Positions 63,886 through 64,000 of a DNA stretch of 64,000 nucleotides are shown piece by piece. Position 1 is the first letter of the stretch. Each line of letters opens with the position of its first letter. The position numbers and the translations under genes are program-made. Source of the stretch: Metaclostridioides mangenotii (GTDB lineage: Bacteria; Bacillota; Clostridia; Peptostreptococcales; Peptostreptococcaceae); assembly GCF_018917235.1 (NCBI RefSeq), contig NZ_JAHLOF010000001.1, positions 644,047 through 708,046 on the forward strand. Direction: 5' to 3'. The notes under the pieces are model-generated. The model had not been told where the DNA came from and ran no database searches. It saw only the letters and a list, made by a program, of their open reading frames with translations.

Positions 63886-64000
63886 GGTCAAGTCCTCGAT
63901 CTATTAGTATCAATAAGCTCCATACATTGCTGCACTTCCACCTTTGACCTATCAACCAGGTAGTCTTCCTGGGATCTTAACCTTGCGGTGGGAAATCTTA
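63886..64000 (-). rRNA. 23S rRNA, 3' end only
   Basis: The last ~115 nt of 23S rRNA on the minus strand: GGTTGATAGGTCAAAGGTGG, then CAATGTATGGAGCTTATTGA and the 3' terminal TAGATCGAGGACTTGACC. The gene continues beyond the window. No 5S rRNA follows. Confidence 0.95.

Noticed and set aside
1..64000. CRISPR array, prophage or intact insertion sequence
   Set aside because: No regularly spaced repeats, no cas, transposase, integrase or phage structural genes were seen in any frame.

Overview
The window is AT-rich (roughly 30% GC by eye), with dense leader-controlled operons, strong AGGAGG ribosome binding sites and frequent TTG/GTG starts. It looks like the chromosome of an anaerobic, endospore-forming Clostridia member, most likely family Peptostreptococcaceae (relatives of Clostridioides, Paraclostridium, Romboutsia). 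The pointers are a cell-wall protein with CWB2 repeats, a CspC-type germination pseudoprotease with the same Thr/Gly catalytic substitutions reported for C. difficile CspC, an alpha/beta SASP beside spore photoproduct lyase, pyruvate:ferredoxin oxidoreductase, and a type A RNase P RNA. The species is not identified.

Layout. 1-6 kb: a WG-repeat lipoprotein cut by the window edge, then a MacA/MacB-type ABC export operon and an HD hydrolase. 6-13 kb: an isolated candidate small RNA, the two M16-type proteins linked to EF-P modification, a probably 5'-truncated HxlR regulator, a flavodoxin-like protein, cspC with a prodomain-like partner, and ychF. 14-20 kb: a CWB2/PIG-L cell-surface protein, murE, AraC and MarR regulators, GNAT, proC. 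20-31 kb: pyruvate:ferredoxin oxidoreductase and PduL (pyruvate to acetyl-CoA to acetyl phosphate), a GAF/SpoIIE phosphatase, small unknown genes, a MarR/serine-hydrolase pair. 31-36 kb: a corrinoid methyltransferase operon with two near-duplicate UroD-fold methyltransferases, a CobW GTPase, a corrinoid protein and a short MtaA-like protein. 36-39 kb: spore DNA protection (splB, a 56-residue protein, SASP). 39-53 kb: housekeeping and transport genes (hpt, CobD-like aminotransferase, dicarboxylate symporter, T-box-controlled asnA, MalY/PatB, DUF3798 lipoprotein, brnQ, pentapeptide protein, purine permease). 53-58 kb: an ECF transporter with a YkoE-like S component and a DUF169 protein, then galE. 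58-63 kb: two large uncharacterised proteins, one with a SPOR domain. The end holds rnpB, tRNA-Thr and the 3' end of a 23S rRNA, all on the minus strand.

The strongest candidates for an under-described system are the 31-36 kb corrinoid operon, whose two methyltransferase genes are each preceded by a near-identical promoter motif and which has no visible RamA-type activator, and the 58-63 kb SPOR/acidic-tail pair. Regulatory reading adds a T-box, a paired PurR-type operator, CodY-like boxes, a SigG-type promoter, and several structured RNA elements with no assigned function. No insertion sequence, prophage or CRISPR array was seen.
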